This document shows positions 23,037 through 31,469 of a stretch of 64,000 nt of DNA, one piece after another. Positions within the stretch are counted from its first letter, which is position 1, and every line of letters starts with the position of its first letter. A program made the position numbers and the translations under genes. Under the pieces are notes generated by a model. The model made no database searches, was not told the DNA's origin, and saw only the letters and a list, made by a program, of their open reading frames with translations. This DNA comes from Deltaproteobacteria bacterium (GTDB lineage: Bacteria > Desulfobacterota > Syntrophobacteria > Syntrophobacterales > Syntrophobacteraceae): assembly GCA_021813685.1 (NCBI GenBank), contig JAKAJS010000285.1:1-64000 (forward strand), read 5' to 3'.

Positions 23037-24170
23037 TTATCGCGGTACATTTTTAGAGGGATCGGTCACTATTCTCTTTTCGCTTTGGGCGTCGAAGAAG
23101 TGAAGGCGGGCAGGGTCGAAAGAGAGGGCGATCGATTCGCCGCAGGGGGGCAGAGAACGCGGAGCGGTGCGCGAAACGAGCTCGAGGCCGGCGTAGCGCA
23201 GGTAGACGAATATCTCGTTTCCGACCGGTTCGACGACGTCGAGCTGCCCGATCAGCCGGGGCGGGTCGCTGCGGGCGCGCGGGGCGGCGGCGTCAAGCCG
23301 GAGGTCTTCAGGGCGAAGGCCGACGGCGATGTTGCGGCCTGCAAGTGCGCGGATCTTTTCCGGTACGGCGCCGAGCGGCAGCGGGGCTTCTCCTGAGTCG
23401 AGTTCGAGGCATGCCTCCGCGTCGTTTCTCAACCGGCCCCGGAACACGTTCATGGCGGGACTTCCCAGAAAGCCCGCAACGAACAGGTTGGCCGGGCGGT
23501 CGTAGAGAGCTGCCGGGGAATCGATCTGCTGGATCTCGCCGTCTCGCAGCACGACGATGCGCTCCCCAAGTGTCATAGCCTCCACCTGGTCGTGGGTAAC
23601 GTAGATCATGGTGGCGCCCAGGCGCCTGTGGAGCCTCGCGATTTCGGCCCGCATCGACAGACGCAGCTTTGCGTCGAGATTGGAAAGAGGTTCGTCGAGC
23701 AAAAAGACGCTGGGTTCACGCACCATGGCGCGGCCGAGCGCGACGCGCTGCCGCTGGCCTCCGGAGAGCTGGGCGGGCAGGCGCTCCAGCATCTCCTCCA
23801 GGGCAAGGAGAGCCGAAACGTGAGCCACACGGCGAGAGATCTCCTCACGGGCGACACGGCGCAGCTTGAGCCCGAAGGCGAGGTTTTGCGCTACACTCAT
23901 GTGGGGGTAGAGCGCGTAGTTTTGGAAAACCATGGCGATATCGCGTTCCCGGGGCGCCACCTCGTTTACGACGCGGCCGCCGATGGAAAGCGTGCCCTCC
24001 GTTATGGACTCAAGGCCTGCGATCATGCGAAGCAAAGTGCTCTTGCCGCAGCCCGAGGGGCCCACGAGCACCATCAGTTCGCCGTTCCGCACTTCGAAGG
24101 AAGCCCCCTGTATCGCCACATAGCCGCTTTCATATACTTTCCGCACATTTTCGAAACGAACACCGGCCAT
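23037..24170 (-). CDS. Sugar ABC transporter ATP-binding protein (MalK/UgpC type)
   Basis: A 377-residue nucleotide-binding subunit of a CUT1 sugar importer. Walker A is GPSGCGKST, Q-loop FQNYALYPH, signature LSGGQRQRVALGRA, Walker B VFLLDEPLSNLDAKLR, H-loop THDQVEAM. A C-terminal TOBE/regulatory domain (residues ~240-360) includes VGLRPEDLRL. Its natural partners are the permeases at 28200-29908 and the binding protein at 29889-31280, although a beta-glucosidase and a glycosidase-like gene intervene. It is divergent from the beta-glucosidase with 51 bp between starts. The 3' end contains the 19-bp sequence repeated at 21179. Confidence 0.95.
   Translation of the reverse strand: MAGVRFENVRKVYESGYVAIQGASFEVRNGELMVLVGPSGCGKSTLLRMIAGLESITEGTLSIGGRVVNEVAPRERDIAMVFQNYALYPHMSVAQNLAFGLKLRRVAREEISRRVAHVSALLALEEMLERLPAQLSGGQRQRVALGRAMVREPSVFLLDEPLSNLDAKLRLSMRAEIARLHRRLGATMIYVTHDQVEAMTLGERIVVLRDGEIQQIDSPAALYDRPANLFVAGFLGSPAMNVFRGRLRNDAEACLELDSGEAPLPLGAVPEKIRALAGRNIAVGLRPEDLRLDAAAPRARSDPPRLIGQLDVVEPVGNEIFVYLRYAGLELVSRTAPRSLPPCGESIALSFDPARLHFFDAQSEKRIVTDPSKNVPR
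23079..23097. repeat. 19-bp direct repeat, right copy, inside the ABC ATPase 3' end
   Basis: Exact second copy of TTCGCTTTGGGCGTCGAAG, here within coding sequence for the C-terminal LHFFDAQSEKR of the ATPase. See the left copy at 21179. Confidence 0.8.
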
Positions 24171-24221
24171 AGCCGTCTCCTAAAACCCGAGTTATCTTTA
24201 ATAATATCAGGGAGAAACATT

Positions 24222-25580
24222 GTGACAAATCTTTTCCGGTTTCCTCAAGGCTTCCTTTGGGGCTGCGCCACGGCCGCCTACCAGATCGAGGGCTCTCCTC
24301 TGGCCGACGGGGCCGGTCCCTCTATCTGGCACCGCTTTTCACACACCCCGGGAATGACCCTCAACGGGGATACGGGAGATGTCGCCTGCGATCATTACCG
24401 GCGCATGGAAGAAGATGTGCACCTCATGGCCGGCCTCGGCCTCAATTCCTACCGCTTCTCGATCTCCTGGGGGCGGGTCTTGCCCGAGGGAGTGGGAAAA
24501 ATCAACGAAAAGGGGCTCGATTTTTACGATCGGCTGGTCGATAGACTCCTTGAAAACTCCATTGCTCCCATGGTTACCCTCTATCACTGGGATCTGCCCG
24601 AATCGCTCGATAACCGCGGCGGATGGCTCAACCGCCGCATCGACGACTGGTTTGCCGAGTACGCCCGCGTGTGTTTCAAAAGGCTCGACGACCGGGTGAA
24701 ACTGTGGGTGACGATAAACGAGCCGTGGGTCATCGTCGACGGCGGCTATCTTCACGGAACACTTGCCCCCGGGCACCGAAACCTCTTCGAGGCTCCCCTC
24801 GCGACCCACAACCTGCTGCGCGCCCACGGCCGGGCGGTGGAGGAGTACCGCGAGGTCGGAAGCCATCAGATCGGCATCGTGGTCAACATCGAGCCCAAAT
24901 TTGCGGCCTCCGATTTGCCCGAAGACCTCGAAGCCACGGGACGCGCCCACGCGTACATGAACAGGCAGTACCTGGACCCGATTTTCCACGGCACCTATCC
25001 GGAAAAGCTGCGGGAGATGTTCGGGGAGGCCTGGCCCGACTGGCCGGCCAAAGATTTCGAGCTGCTCCGAACTCCGATCGATTTTCTCGGTCTCAACTAT
25101 TACACCCGGGGAGTCGTGCGCCACGACCCGGACCGAATTCCCGAAAAGGCCTCCCCGGTGCGCCGGAAAAACGCGACTTACACCGAGACGGGCTGGGAAG
25201 TCTATCCCAGGGCACTGACCGACACCCTGCTCTGGCTCAAAAGTAACTATGCAAACCCGGTCGTCTACATCACCGAAAACGGCGCGGCATTCTACGACCC
25301 GCCGGTCGTGGAGGGCGAGCGCCTTGAAGACCCGCTTCGCCAGAGCTATCTCCGAAAACATATCCAGGCGGCCCATGCTGCAATCGACGCCGGTGCGGAT
25401 CTTCGGGGCTACTTCGTCTGGTCGCTTCTGGACAACCTCGAGTGGTCCAACGGCTACTCCAAACGATTCGGTATCATCCATGTCGACTACGCTACGCAAA
25501 AGCGCACCCGCAAAGGATCGGCAGACCTCTACCAGCGCATCGCGCAAAGCAACGGGGAGCACCTGAGAACCTTTCAATAG
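24222..25580 (+). CDS. GH1 beta-glucosidase
   Basis: A 452-residue glycoside hydrolase family 1 enzyme. The N-terminus FRFPQGFLWGCATAAYQIEG is diagnostic, the acid/base Glu is in VTINEPWV, and the nucleophile Glu is in VVYITENGAAF; LDNLEWSNGYSKRFG near the end completes the -1/+1 site signature. There is no signal peptide, so it acts in the cytoplasm on oligosaccharides brought in by the neighbouring ABC transporter. I selected the GTG at 24222 because GGGAG lies 7 nt upstream and the family sequence begins there. It shares its upstream interval with the divergent transporter ATPase gene. Confidence 0.96.
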   Translation: MTNLFRFPQGFLWGCATAAYQIEGSPLADGAGPSIWHRFSHTPGMTLNGDTGDVACDHYRRMEEDVHLMAGLGLNSYRFSISWGRVLPEGVGKINEKGLDFYDRLVDRLLENSIAPMVTLYHWDLPESLDNRGGWLNRRIDDWFAEYARVCFKRLDDRVKLWVTINEPWVIVDGGYLHGTLAPGHRNLFEAPLATHNLLRAHGRAVEEYREVGSHQIGIVVNIEPKFAASDLPEDLEATGRAHAYMNRQYLDPIFHGTYPEKLREMFGEAWPDWPAKDFELLRTPIDFLGLNYYTRGVVRHDPDRIPEKASPVRRKNATYTETGWEVYPRALTDTLLWLKSNYANPVVYITENGAAFYDPPVVEGERLEDPLRQSYLRKHIQAAHAAIDAGADLRGYFVWSLLDNLEWSNGYSKRFGIIHVDYATQKRTRKGSADLYQRIAQSNGEHLRTFQ

Positions 25581-25594
25581 ACCGTCGGAATTTT

Positions 25595-25734
25595 TTTGTC
25601 ACGCGAAGCCGCGAAGGCGCGAAGTTGAAATAAATTAGTGTGCGTCCGGAAATCTGGAGCGTATCAGGCGATTCGAACGCAAATCCCCCTTTGATCCTTA
25701 TTAGCTTCGCGCCTTCGCGGCTTCGCGTGACAAA
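25595..25734. repeat. Perfect 30-bp inverted repeat of the 'cgcgaag' family
   Basis: The left arm 25595-25624 (TTTGTCACGCGAAGCCGCGA...) and the right arm 25705-25734 are exact reverse complements of 30 bp, separated by 80 bp. They lie at the convergent ends of the beta-glucosidase and glycosidase-like genes. The right arm encodes the last residues (LSREAAKAR) of the latter. The spacer contains an 'aaatccccctttgat' fragment like the MITE at 45540. The arms can form a long stem that may terminate both genes. Confidence 0.93.
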
Positions 25735-28076
25735 GTATCTCCGGCGATTGTCACGTCTGCATGCGCGGTGTTAATGTGGAGCTCGCCGTTTTTCCAGTGC
25801 GCCTCCTGGCCGTTTATGACCGTTTTGCCGGGGGAGCCGGCCAGGGGCCACGGCAGGACGAACCCCCCGGGCGGGAGTGCGCTTGCGTCTATATGCAGGT
25901 GCACCTGGTCGCCCGTTCGCCGTAGCGAGTAATCGAGCCTGCCCCACTGCGTGCGAAGACCCGAGACGCCCACGCCGGCTCCTTCGAGCCAGGCGGGCGG
26001 GACCCCTGCGGCAAGCACCATCGATTTATCCGAAGAGCGCCCGTAGGCGAGCATGTCGAGCAGCGAGCGGATAAAATCCGAGGCTATCCACGCGTGGGGC
26101 ATATCGCCGATAAAGCCCGGTTTGCGCCTGTCCCTGCGCACGACTTCCGCCCAGCCGTTCCATGCCGCCGGCCGCCTGCCCTCCAGAAAAAAATCGAGCA
26201 GCGTCTGCACGCGGTTGCGCCACCCCAGGCGCGTAAACGCATCAATGTTGCGTATCTCGTAGGGCGTATAGTCTTTCCAGGGTTTTTCTCCGTTCAGGCG
26301 GGTCAAAAACTTTCGCCAGTAGAGTTCGAAAGTGCCGCGCAGCGGCTTTTTGGGCAAAATCCGCCAGGCGCCTGTCGGCGAGAGCGCTATGGTCGTAGAG
26401 GTCGGATCGAAGTCGCCGAGCTCTGAGCAGCCCGGCACGTAGTCGATCCGGTGAAGCTTTACCGCAAGACGCACCGATGCGGCGAGATCCTTTCGGAACC
26501 GGTCGCGGGAGGCTCCGATTTTTCCTGCCTCCGCTCCCTTCCCCAGGCTGCGGGCGAGATAGAGCGCATCGTCGTAGCCTTTGAGCGCCCAGAAGTCGTC
26601 CCAGTAGGAGTGCATCGGTTTTTTGCAATATCCTTCGTGGCTGATCGATTTGGGCAGGAGGCCGAAAAACGAGCGGCGCCCGGGACAAAGATTTTTCGGC
26701 GTGCTTTCACGTGCCCGCAGGCGGTCCATGTACTCTACGGCCCGGATCACATGCGGCCACAGCTTCTTTAGATCCGCCCTGTCGTGGCTGAACCGATAGA
26801 GTTGGGCGACCGTAAAGATGAACTCGCCGCTACTGTCGTTTTCAGGCGTTGGATCCGCACCGCGCCAGTCCACGCAGCAGGGCACTTTCCCGCTTTCAAA
26901 CTGATGGCGGGCATACCAGTTTAGGAAGCTGCGCACGGCATCTATATTTCCCATGCGCAAAAGCGCCTCGGACATCATCGCTGCGTCCCGGATCCAGGTG
27001 CGGGCGTAGGAACGCGTTCCCGGCTGAAGGGCGGGGCCGTTTCGCGATAGAAGAATATAGGCGAGCGAGGTGCGAAGCGTGTCCGCGATCGGGCGAGCGG
27101 AGAGCGGCAGGTGAACCGCTACCGAGTTTAGCCTTGCGCGCCAAAACTCTTCGACCCTGCTTCGCGCACGCGCGGTCCACCCTGCCGGGTGCAGCAGAGC
27201 GGCTTTGGGGGCCTCGAAAGAGCCCGATAGCGGTGCGAGCAGGTGAATCGTTTTTCGGCCGTGGGGGGCGACGGAAAGCCGGAAGAGCATCGCGCCCGAA
27301 GCACAGCAGGACTTGGAACTTGCGCTCTCGGCCTTCGGAACCCTCCCCGCATCGAGTCTTGCGACTATATCCCCGGAGGGAGAGCCGGCGGCGGAAAATT
27401 TCTGAGGCGCCTCGAGCGGAAACAGGCGCGGCATCCCGTTTACCACGACCGCCTTGCCGTTCCATCCGATCGTTTGTATCGGGCTGAACCCGCCGGGGGA
27501 ATTTAGAAACTGGGCCGGAGGGTCTACCTGGAAGGGCCGCACCGCAAGAGCCAGTGTGAGGCTCCCGGAGGTGTCTCCATCGTTTTTGACCGTGTAGCTC
27601 ACATGCAAAAGGGACTTTGCGGATGTTCCGGAGGCAAAGGTATTAATGTGCAAAGACCAGCCCGGAGTCTTCCATGTCACCGAGGGCATCGGCAGATAGC
27701 CCTCTTTGAGTCCCTGGCTGGACTCTGCGTCCGCCCGGGTGAGAAGCCGCCCGTCTATGATCAGAAACGGCTCGACCGAAAACCCGCCCTTGCGCGGTTC
27801 CACCGCCCCGTCTTCGGAAAGAAGCGCCGAACTGCCTCCTCCGCCATCGACCCCAACGAGAGTCCAGTAGGGTTGTTGGCCGGAAAACCCCCGAGGGTAG
27901 AGGCCTCGCCGTGCGTGGCGCGCCAGACGTTCGAAAAAACCGTTGGAGACAGGCCGGAGCGGGTGCGCGTCGGGCCGGGAAAAGGCCTTTAAGGAGGATA
28001 TAGTAATGAAAGTGAGAGTAAGTGCGAGTAAAATCGCCAAGCGATTCAGCCGCATCCAGATTGTATCGTTAAACAT
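25701..28076 (-). CDS. Six-hairpin glycosidase-like protein, exported or membrane-anchored
   Basis: A 791-residue protein with an N-terminal hydrophobic segment (residues ~12-30, LAILLALTLTFITISSLKAF) and a large N-terminal beta-rich region. A catalytic-type (alpha/alpha)6 toroid follows, recognisable from SYARTWIRDAAMMSEALLRM, VDWRGADPTPENDSSGEFIF and PAAWNGWAEVV. This fold is shared by GH15, GH63, GH94 and related families. I cannot place it in one. The Asp/Glu residues in RTWIRDA and PENDSSGEF are candidate catalytic residues. In context it may cleave or phosphorolyse a glucan before or after import. The C-terminal ten residues are encoded by the inverted repeat, so the original terminus has probably been replaced. 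Confidence 0.75.
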   Translation of the reverse strand: MFNDTIWMRLNRLAILLALTLTFITISSLKAFSRPDAHPLRPVSNGFFERLARHARRGLYPRGFSGQQPYWTLVGVDGGGGSSALLSEDGAVEPRKGGFSVEPFLIIDGRLLTRADAESSQGLKEGYLPMPSVTWKTPGWSLHINTFASGTSAKSLLHVSYTVKNDGDTSGSLTLALAVRPFQVDPPAQFLNSPGGFSPIQTIGWNGKAVVVNGMPRLFPLEAPQKFSAAGSPSGDIVARLDAGRVPKAESASSKSCCASGAMLFRLSVAPHGRKTIHLLAPLSGSFEAPKAALLHPAGWTARARSRVEEFWRARLNSVAVHLPLSARPIADTLRTSLAYILLSRNGPALQPGTRSYARTWIRDAAMMSEALLRMGNIDAVRSFLNWYARHQFESGKVPCCVDWRGADPTPENDSSGEFIFTVAQLYRFSHDRADLKKLWPHVIRAVEYMDRLRARESTPKNLCPGRRSFFGLLPKSISHEGYCKKPMHSYWDDFWALKGYDDALYLARSLGKGAEAGKIGASRDRFRKDLAASVRLAVKLHRIDYVPGCSELGDFDPTSTTIALSPTGAWRILPKKPLRGTFELYWRKFLTRLNGEKPWKDYTPYEIRNIDAFTRLGWRNRVQTLLDFFLEGRRPAAWNGWAEVVRRDRRKPGFIGDMPHAWIASDFIRSLLDMLAYGRSSDKSMVLAAGVPPAWLEGAGVGVSGLRTQWGRLDYSLRRTGDQVHLHIDASALPPGGFVLPWPLAGSPGKTVINGQEAHWKNGELHINTAHADVTIAGDTLSREAAKARS

Positions 28077-28199
28077 CGAAAAACCGCCAAAATGGAGTCA
28101 ATTTTGAAGATCGATTATAGCAATCCTGTACGCTTCCGACTAGAAGGCGCCGGGTGGATGAAAACCCTCTTCCCGCTTCCCGCTCCTCGCTTCCGCGGT

Positions 28200-29021
28200 T
28201 CAACCCTTCACGCTTCCGGCTAGAAGGCCCTGGATGTAATAGCGCTGCAGGGCGAGGAAGAGCAGGAGAACCGGTAGAATGGTCACGACCGAACCGGCCA
28301 TCATCAGTTCGCTGTCCTGCGCATGTTCGCGCGAAAGGGCCGCGAGGGCGACCGGGAGGGTATAGTGCCCCTGGCCTGTCAAAACAATCAGGGGCCACAT
28401 GAAATCGTTCCAGCTGGCCAGAAAGGTAAAAATCGCAAGTGTTACGAGGACGGGTTTCAGCAGCGGCAAAACGATCTGCGCAAAGATCCGCAGCTCACCC
28501 GCCCCGTCGATGCGGGCGGCTTCGAGCAACTCATCGGGAATCGTCCGGGCGTACTGGCGTACGAGGAAAATGCCAAAAACGCCGGCGAGCATCGGAGCCA
28601 TGACTCCGGGATAGGTGTTGATGAGCCCCATGTATTTGAGGATCATGAACAGAGGGATCATGGTCACCTGAGAGGGGATTACGAGCGCGCCCAGCAGCAT
28701 CTGAAAGATGCGCTCACGGCCCGCAAATCGCAGCTTGGCGAAGGCGTAGCCCGCCATGGCATTGAAGCAAAGGCTTATGAGCGTAACGGAGCCCGCCACC
28801 ACAAAGCTGTTTAGCAGATAGCGCCCCATGCCGGCATAGGCGAAGAGCCTGACGTAGTTTGCGATCGTCGGGTGGGAAGGTAGAAACGGCGGAGGAAAGA
28901 CCTGCGCCCCTCCCGGGGGCATGAACGAAACCGAAAGCATCCATAAAAGCGGCGCAAGACAAATGAGGGCGAGGCCGATCAAAAGTCCGTTTATCGCAGC
29001 CCTGGCCAGACGGGAATTCAT
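28200..29021 (-). CDS. Sugar ABC transporter permease 2 (CUT1, MalG type)
   Basis: A 273-residue inner-membrane permease with about six transmembrane helices (first: LLIGLALICLAPLLWMLSVS). The cytoplasmic EAA loop that contacts the ATPase is ELLEAARIDGAGELRIFAQI. It starts by a 4-bp ATGA overlap with the stop of permease 1, showing translational coupling. It functions with the binding protein at 29889 and the ATPase at 23037. The C-terminal codons (GLLAGSVKG) resemble a stray 18-bp sequence at 28131-28149 beyond the gene end (one mismatch). Confidence 0.95.
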   Translation of the reverse strand: MNSRLARAAINGLLIGLALICLAPLLWMLSVSFMPPGGAQVFPPPFLPSHPTIANYVRLFAYAGMGRYLLNSFVVAGSVTLISLCFNAMAGYAFAKLRFAGRERIFQMLLGALVIPSQVTMIPLFMILKYMGLINTYPGVMAPMLAGVFGIFLVRQYARTIPDELLEAARIDGAGELRIFAQIVLPLLKPVLVTLAIFTFLASWNDFMWPLIVLTGQGHYTLPVALAALSREHAQDSELMMAGSVVTILPVLLLFLALQRYYIQGLLAGSVKG

Positions 29022-29908
29022 ACCCTTGCTCCCCCCCGGCGCATCAGGCGCACAAACACCGCCGTTGCCGCAAACATTATGAGAAACAGCACAAACGCTT
29101 CCGCCGAGGCGATGCCAAGATTCCACCATTTGAAGGCGTCCTGATACATGAGGTAGAGCACGCTCACCGTGCTCTGGAGCGGCCCGCCCTCGGTGATTAC
29201 GTAGGGCTCGGCAAACAGCTGGAAATATCCCGCCATGGTCAGAATGGAGACCAGCTGGAGAGTTGGTCCCAACATAGGAAGCGTAATGTGCCGGAACTGC
29301 GCGGGTGCCGAGGCGCCGTCGATGCGGGCGGCTTCGTACAATTCTTCGGGGATCGACTGCAGGCCCGCCAGAAAGATGATCATGTTGTAGCCGAAGTTTT
29401 TCCACACGGCGAAAAGGATGATCGTGGGCATGGCCCAGTGCGGATTGCCAAGCCAGTCGACAGGGTGAACGCCTGCGAGGGAAAGAGCGTAGTTTACCAG
29501 CCCGAAACGCGTATTGAAAAGGTAGCGCCAGATAACCGCAACCGCGACCAGGGTGGTCACGACCGGCGCAAAGAGAGCGGTGCGAAAAAAGGGCTTGAAG
29601 CGGGCAAGCTTGGAGTGGAGCAGCAGCGCCGCGCCAAGGGAGGTGAGAATGGAGAGCGGAACGCCTGCTGCGACAAAGTAGACCGTATGCCAAATCGCCG
29701 CCCAGAAAAGCGGCCGGTGCAGCAAATGCCAGTAGTTGCCAAGGGCAACGAAACGCAGATTGTGAATATCGGCCAGCGCATACAGGTCGAAGTCGGTAAG
29801 ACTCAACCCGAAGGCGGCAAACACCGGCACGAAGAAAAAGACGCCCAGAACGATCAGCGCCGGCGCCAGGAAAAACCATGCGGCGTATTTATTGCCCGAT
29901 CCGTGCAT
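29018..29908 (-). CDS. Sugar ABC transporter permease 1 (CUT1, MalF type)
   Basis: A 296-residue inner-membrane permease with six predicted helices (first: WFFLAPALIVLGVFFFVPVF) and the EAA loop EELYEAARIDGASAPAQFRH. I favour the ATG giving MHGSGNKYAAWF because GGGGGTG sits 6 nt upstream; an alternative ATG lies 12 nt earlier. Either start overlaps the 3' end of the binding-protein gene by about 20-32 bp. The three genes therefore form a coupled operon in the order binding protein, permease 1, permease 2. Confidence 0.95.
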   Translation of the reverse strand: MHGSGNKYAAWFFLAPALIVLGVFFFVPVFAAFGLSLTDFDLYALADIHNLRFVALGNYWHLLHRPLFWAAIWHTVYFVAAGVPLSILTSLGAALLLHSKLARFKPFFRTALFAPVVTTLVAVAVIWRYLFNTRFGLVNYALSLAGVHPVDWLGNPHWAMPTIILFAVWKNFGYNMIIFLAGLQSIPEELYEAARIDGASAPAQFRHITLPMLGPTLQLVSILTMAGYFQLFAEPYVITEGGPLQSTVSVLYLMYQDAFKWWNLGIASAEAFVLFLIMFAATAVFVRLMRRGGARV

Positions 29909-31280
29909 GGGCACCCCCATTCAAGACGCGAACGAAAGCGCCGAAGGCGTCGGCGGCTTGCCGCCGGTGAAGCACCCAGCGGCGTTTGGCCAGGATCGCA
30001 TCGGTACGTCGATCGAGGTCCCTTGCCGCCTGATCCACGCTCAGTTCCCCATGGGCCAGCCGCTCCCCCACTACGCCGATCTGTGAGGCAATCTGCTCCC
30101 ATTCCGGGACCTTCGGAGTGGGCCGCGCCAGTTCAAGTTGCTCACGAAACGCGGCTACATGCGGGGCAGTAAAGACCCCGCCGCCGCCAAAGGCAGCGGC
30201 GCTGCCGGGCCTGGCAGACTCGGCCCCGGCGGCTCGCCGGCGCGGGGGCAGGTCGCCTGTCATGCGGTAGAACCGGCGCTGGACGTCGGGTCGGGATAAA
30301 TATTCGATGAGCTGCCAGGCGGCGCGCTTGTGGCGGGAGGTGCGAAAAATGACCAGGCTCGCCCCGCCGGCGATGGAGGCCCCGGGCCCGTCGGGACCGG
30401 GAAGCGGGGCGGTCGTCCAGGCGTTTTGCAGCGCTTTGGGCATGTGCGCTTCGAGTTCTTCGAGCATCCAGGGGCCGGAGATAAAGAAGGTGAAGTAGCC
30501 ACCGGCAAACTCGCTCACCTCGTTTGAAATCTCGGCATCGGTGACTTTGGGAGCCCATCGGTTGTGGAACATGTCCGCATAGAATCGCAGCGCTTTTTTG
30601 AAACCGGGACTTTCGAAGTTTCCGTAGCGGTCGCCGTTGCGCAGGAGAGGCTCGCTTTGCTGGAGCCCGAACGCAACGAGGGGTTCGAATTCGTTTAGCG
30701 GCAGAAGTACCGAGTAACGGCCGGGGCCGACCATTTTCTTGATTGCGGCGAGTTGCTGAGCCCACTGCGCCCAGGTTTTTGGCGGTCGGGTGAATCCTGC
30801 CCGGGCGAGCAGATCGCGACGGTAGAAAAGAAGCCGCGTATCGACATACCAGGGCACCCCGTAGAGTGTTTTCCCGATGCGGTTGGTGTCCCGGATTCCC
30901 GGGAAGTACTCGTTCGGGTTGATGACTTTGGAAGTCTCTACCCGCGCTGTGAGCGGCGAAAGAGCGCCCACTTCGGCAAATTCGGGGATCCAGGTGTTTC
31001 CCATCTGGCAAAGATCGGGCGTCGAGCCGCCGGCGAAGGCGGTTAAAAGCTTTTGGTGCGCGCCGGACCACGGCAGCGTCTGCACATCGACCCGTATCCC
31101 GGGGTGTTCGCGCTCAAAAGCCGGGATCAGCAGGCCCACCGCGTCTCCTTCGCGCCCCATGGCCCAGAAAATGAGGGTATTTTTGCCGGCGTCCTTCGCG
31201 CTCAAGCCGAGAAGCGCTACGGCTCCGATCAGGCATAGAATGGTGATGACCAGCCACAGGCTGGTACGGGAGATTTTCAC
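29889..31280 (-). CDS. Extracellular sugar-binding protein (family 1) with repeat-derived insertion
   Basis: A 463-residue family-1 solute-binding protein for the CUT1 importer. The N-terminus has a signal/anchor sequence (residues ~7-27, LWLVITILCLIGAVALLGLS). Binding-protein features include TLIFWAMGREGD, YGVPWYVDTRLLFYRRD and FISGPWMLEE. Near the C-terminus, between TGDLPPRRRA and AAFREQLELARPTPKVPEW, about 21 residues (AGAESARPGSAAAFGGGGVF) are encoded by the GC-rich palindromic element, apparently in a surface loop. I chose the GTG at 31280 since GGAG precedes it by 6 nt; an upstream ATG adds 20 residues. The substrate is unknown but probably a glucan-derived oligosaccharide given the neighbours. 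Confidence 0.9.
   Translation of the reverse strand: MKISRTSLWLVITILCLIGAVALLGLSAKDAGKNTLIFWAMGREGDAVGLLIPAFEREHPGIRVDVQTLPWSGAHQKLLTAFAGGSTPDLCQMGNTWIPEFAEVGALSPLTARVETSKVINPNEYFPGIRDTNRIGKTLYGVPWYVDTRLLFYRRDLLARAGFTRPPKTWAQWAQQLAAIKKMVGPGRYSVLLPLNEFEPLVAFGLQQSEPLLRNGDRYGNFESPGFKKALRFYADMFHNRWAPKVTDAEISNEVSEFAGGYFTFFISGPWMLEELEAHMPKALQNAWTTAPLPGPDGPGASIAGGASLVIFRTSRHKRAAWQLIEYLSRPDVQRRFYRMTGDLPPRRRAAGAESARPGSAAAFGGGGVFTAPHVAAFREQLELARPTPKVPEWEQIASQIGVVGERLAHGELSVDQAARDLDRRTDAILAKRRWVLHRRQAADAFGAFVRVLNGGAHARIGQ
30176..30239 (-). repeat. GC-rich two-hairpin palindromic element, copy 2 (inside binding-protein CDS)
   Basis: A 64-bp copy: CCCCGCCGCC, stem GCC-AAA-GGC, AGCGGCG, then a spacer and the terminal CGGCGGCTCGCCG hairpin. 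It lies wholly inside the binding-protein reading frame and keeps it open. Its orientation relative to the host gene is the same as in copies 1 and 3. Confidence 0.85.
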
Positions 31281-31469
31281 ACATTGCTCCAGGAATAAAG
31301 TCGTGGCTGCCCGGGCAGAACTATTGGAAATATTTGCCAATATTTATAACTGGTTTGCCTCCGGCAGGGGAGGGGTTACACTTAGCCCGTCTAAAAAACA
31401 ATCCGAAATTTCGCCGCCTCAAGGGACGGCACAGGCCGACAGGATCGGCCGAACACTGGAAGGGCGAAC

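Noticed and set aside
28200-29879. 559-codon single frame appearing to fuse both permeases
   Set aside because: The N-terminal half is an out-of-frame reading of permease 1; the true permease 2 starts at 29021 with a 4-bp overlap and its own conserved N-terminus.
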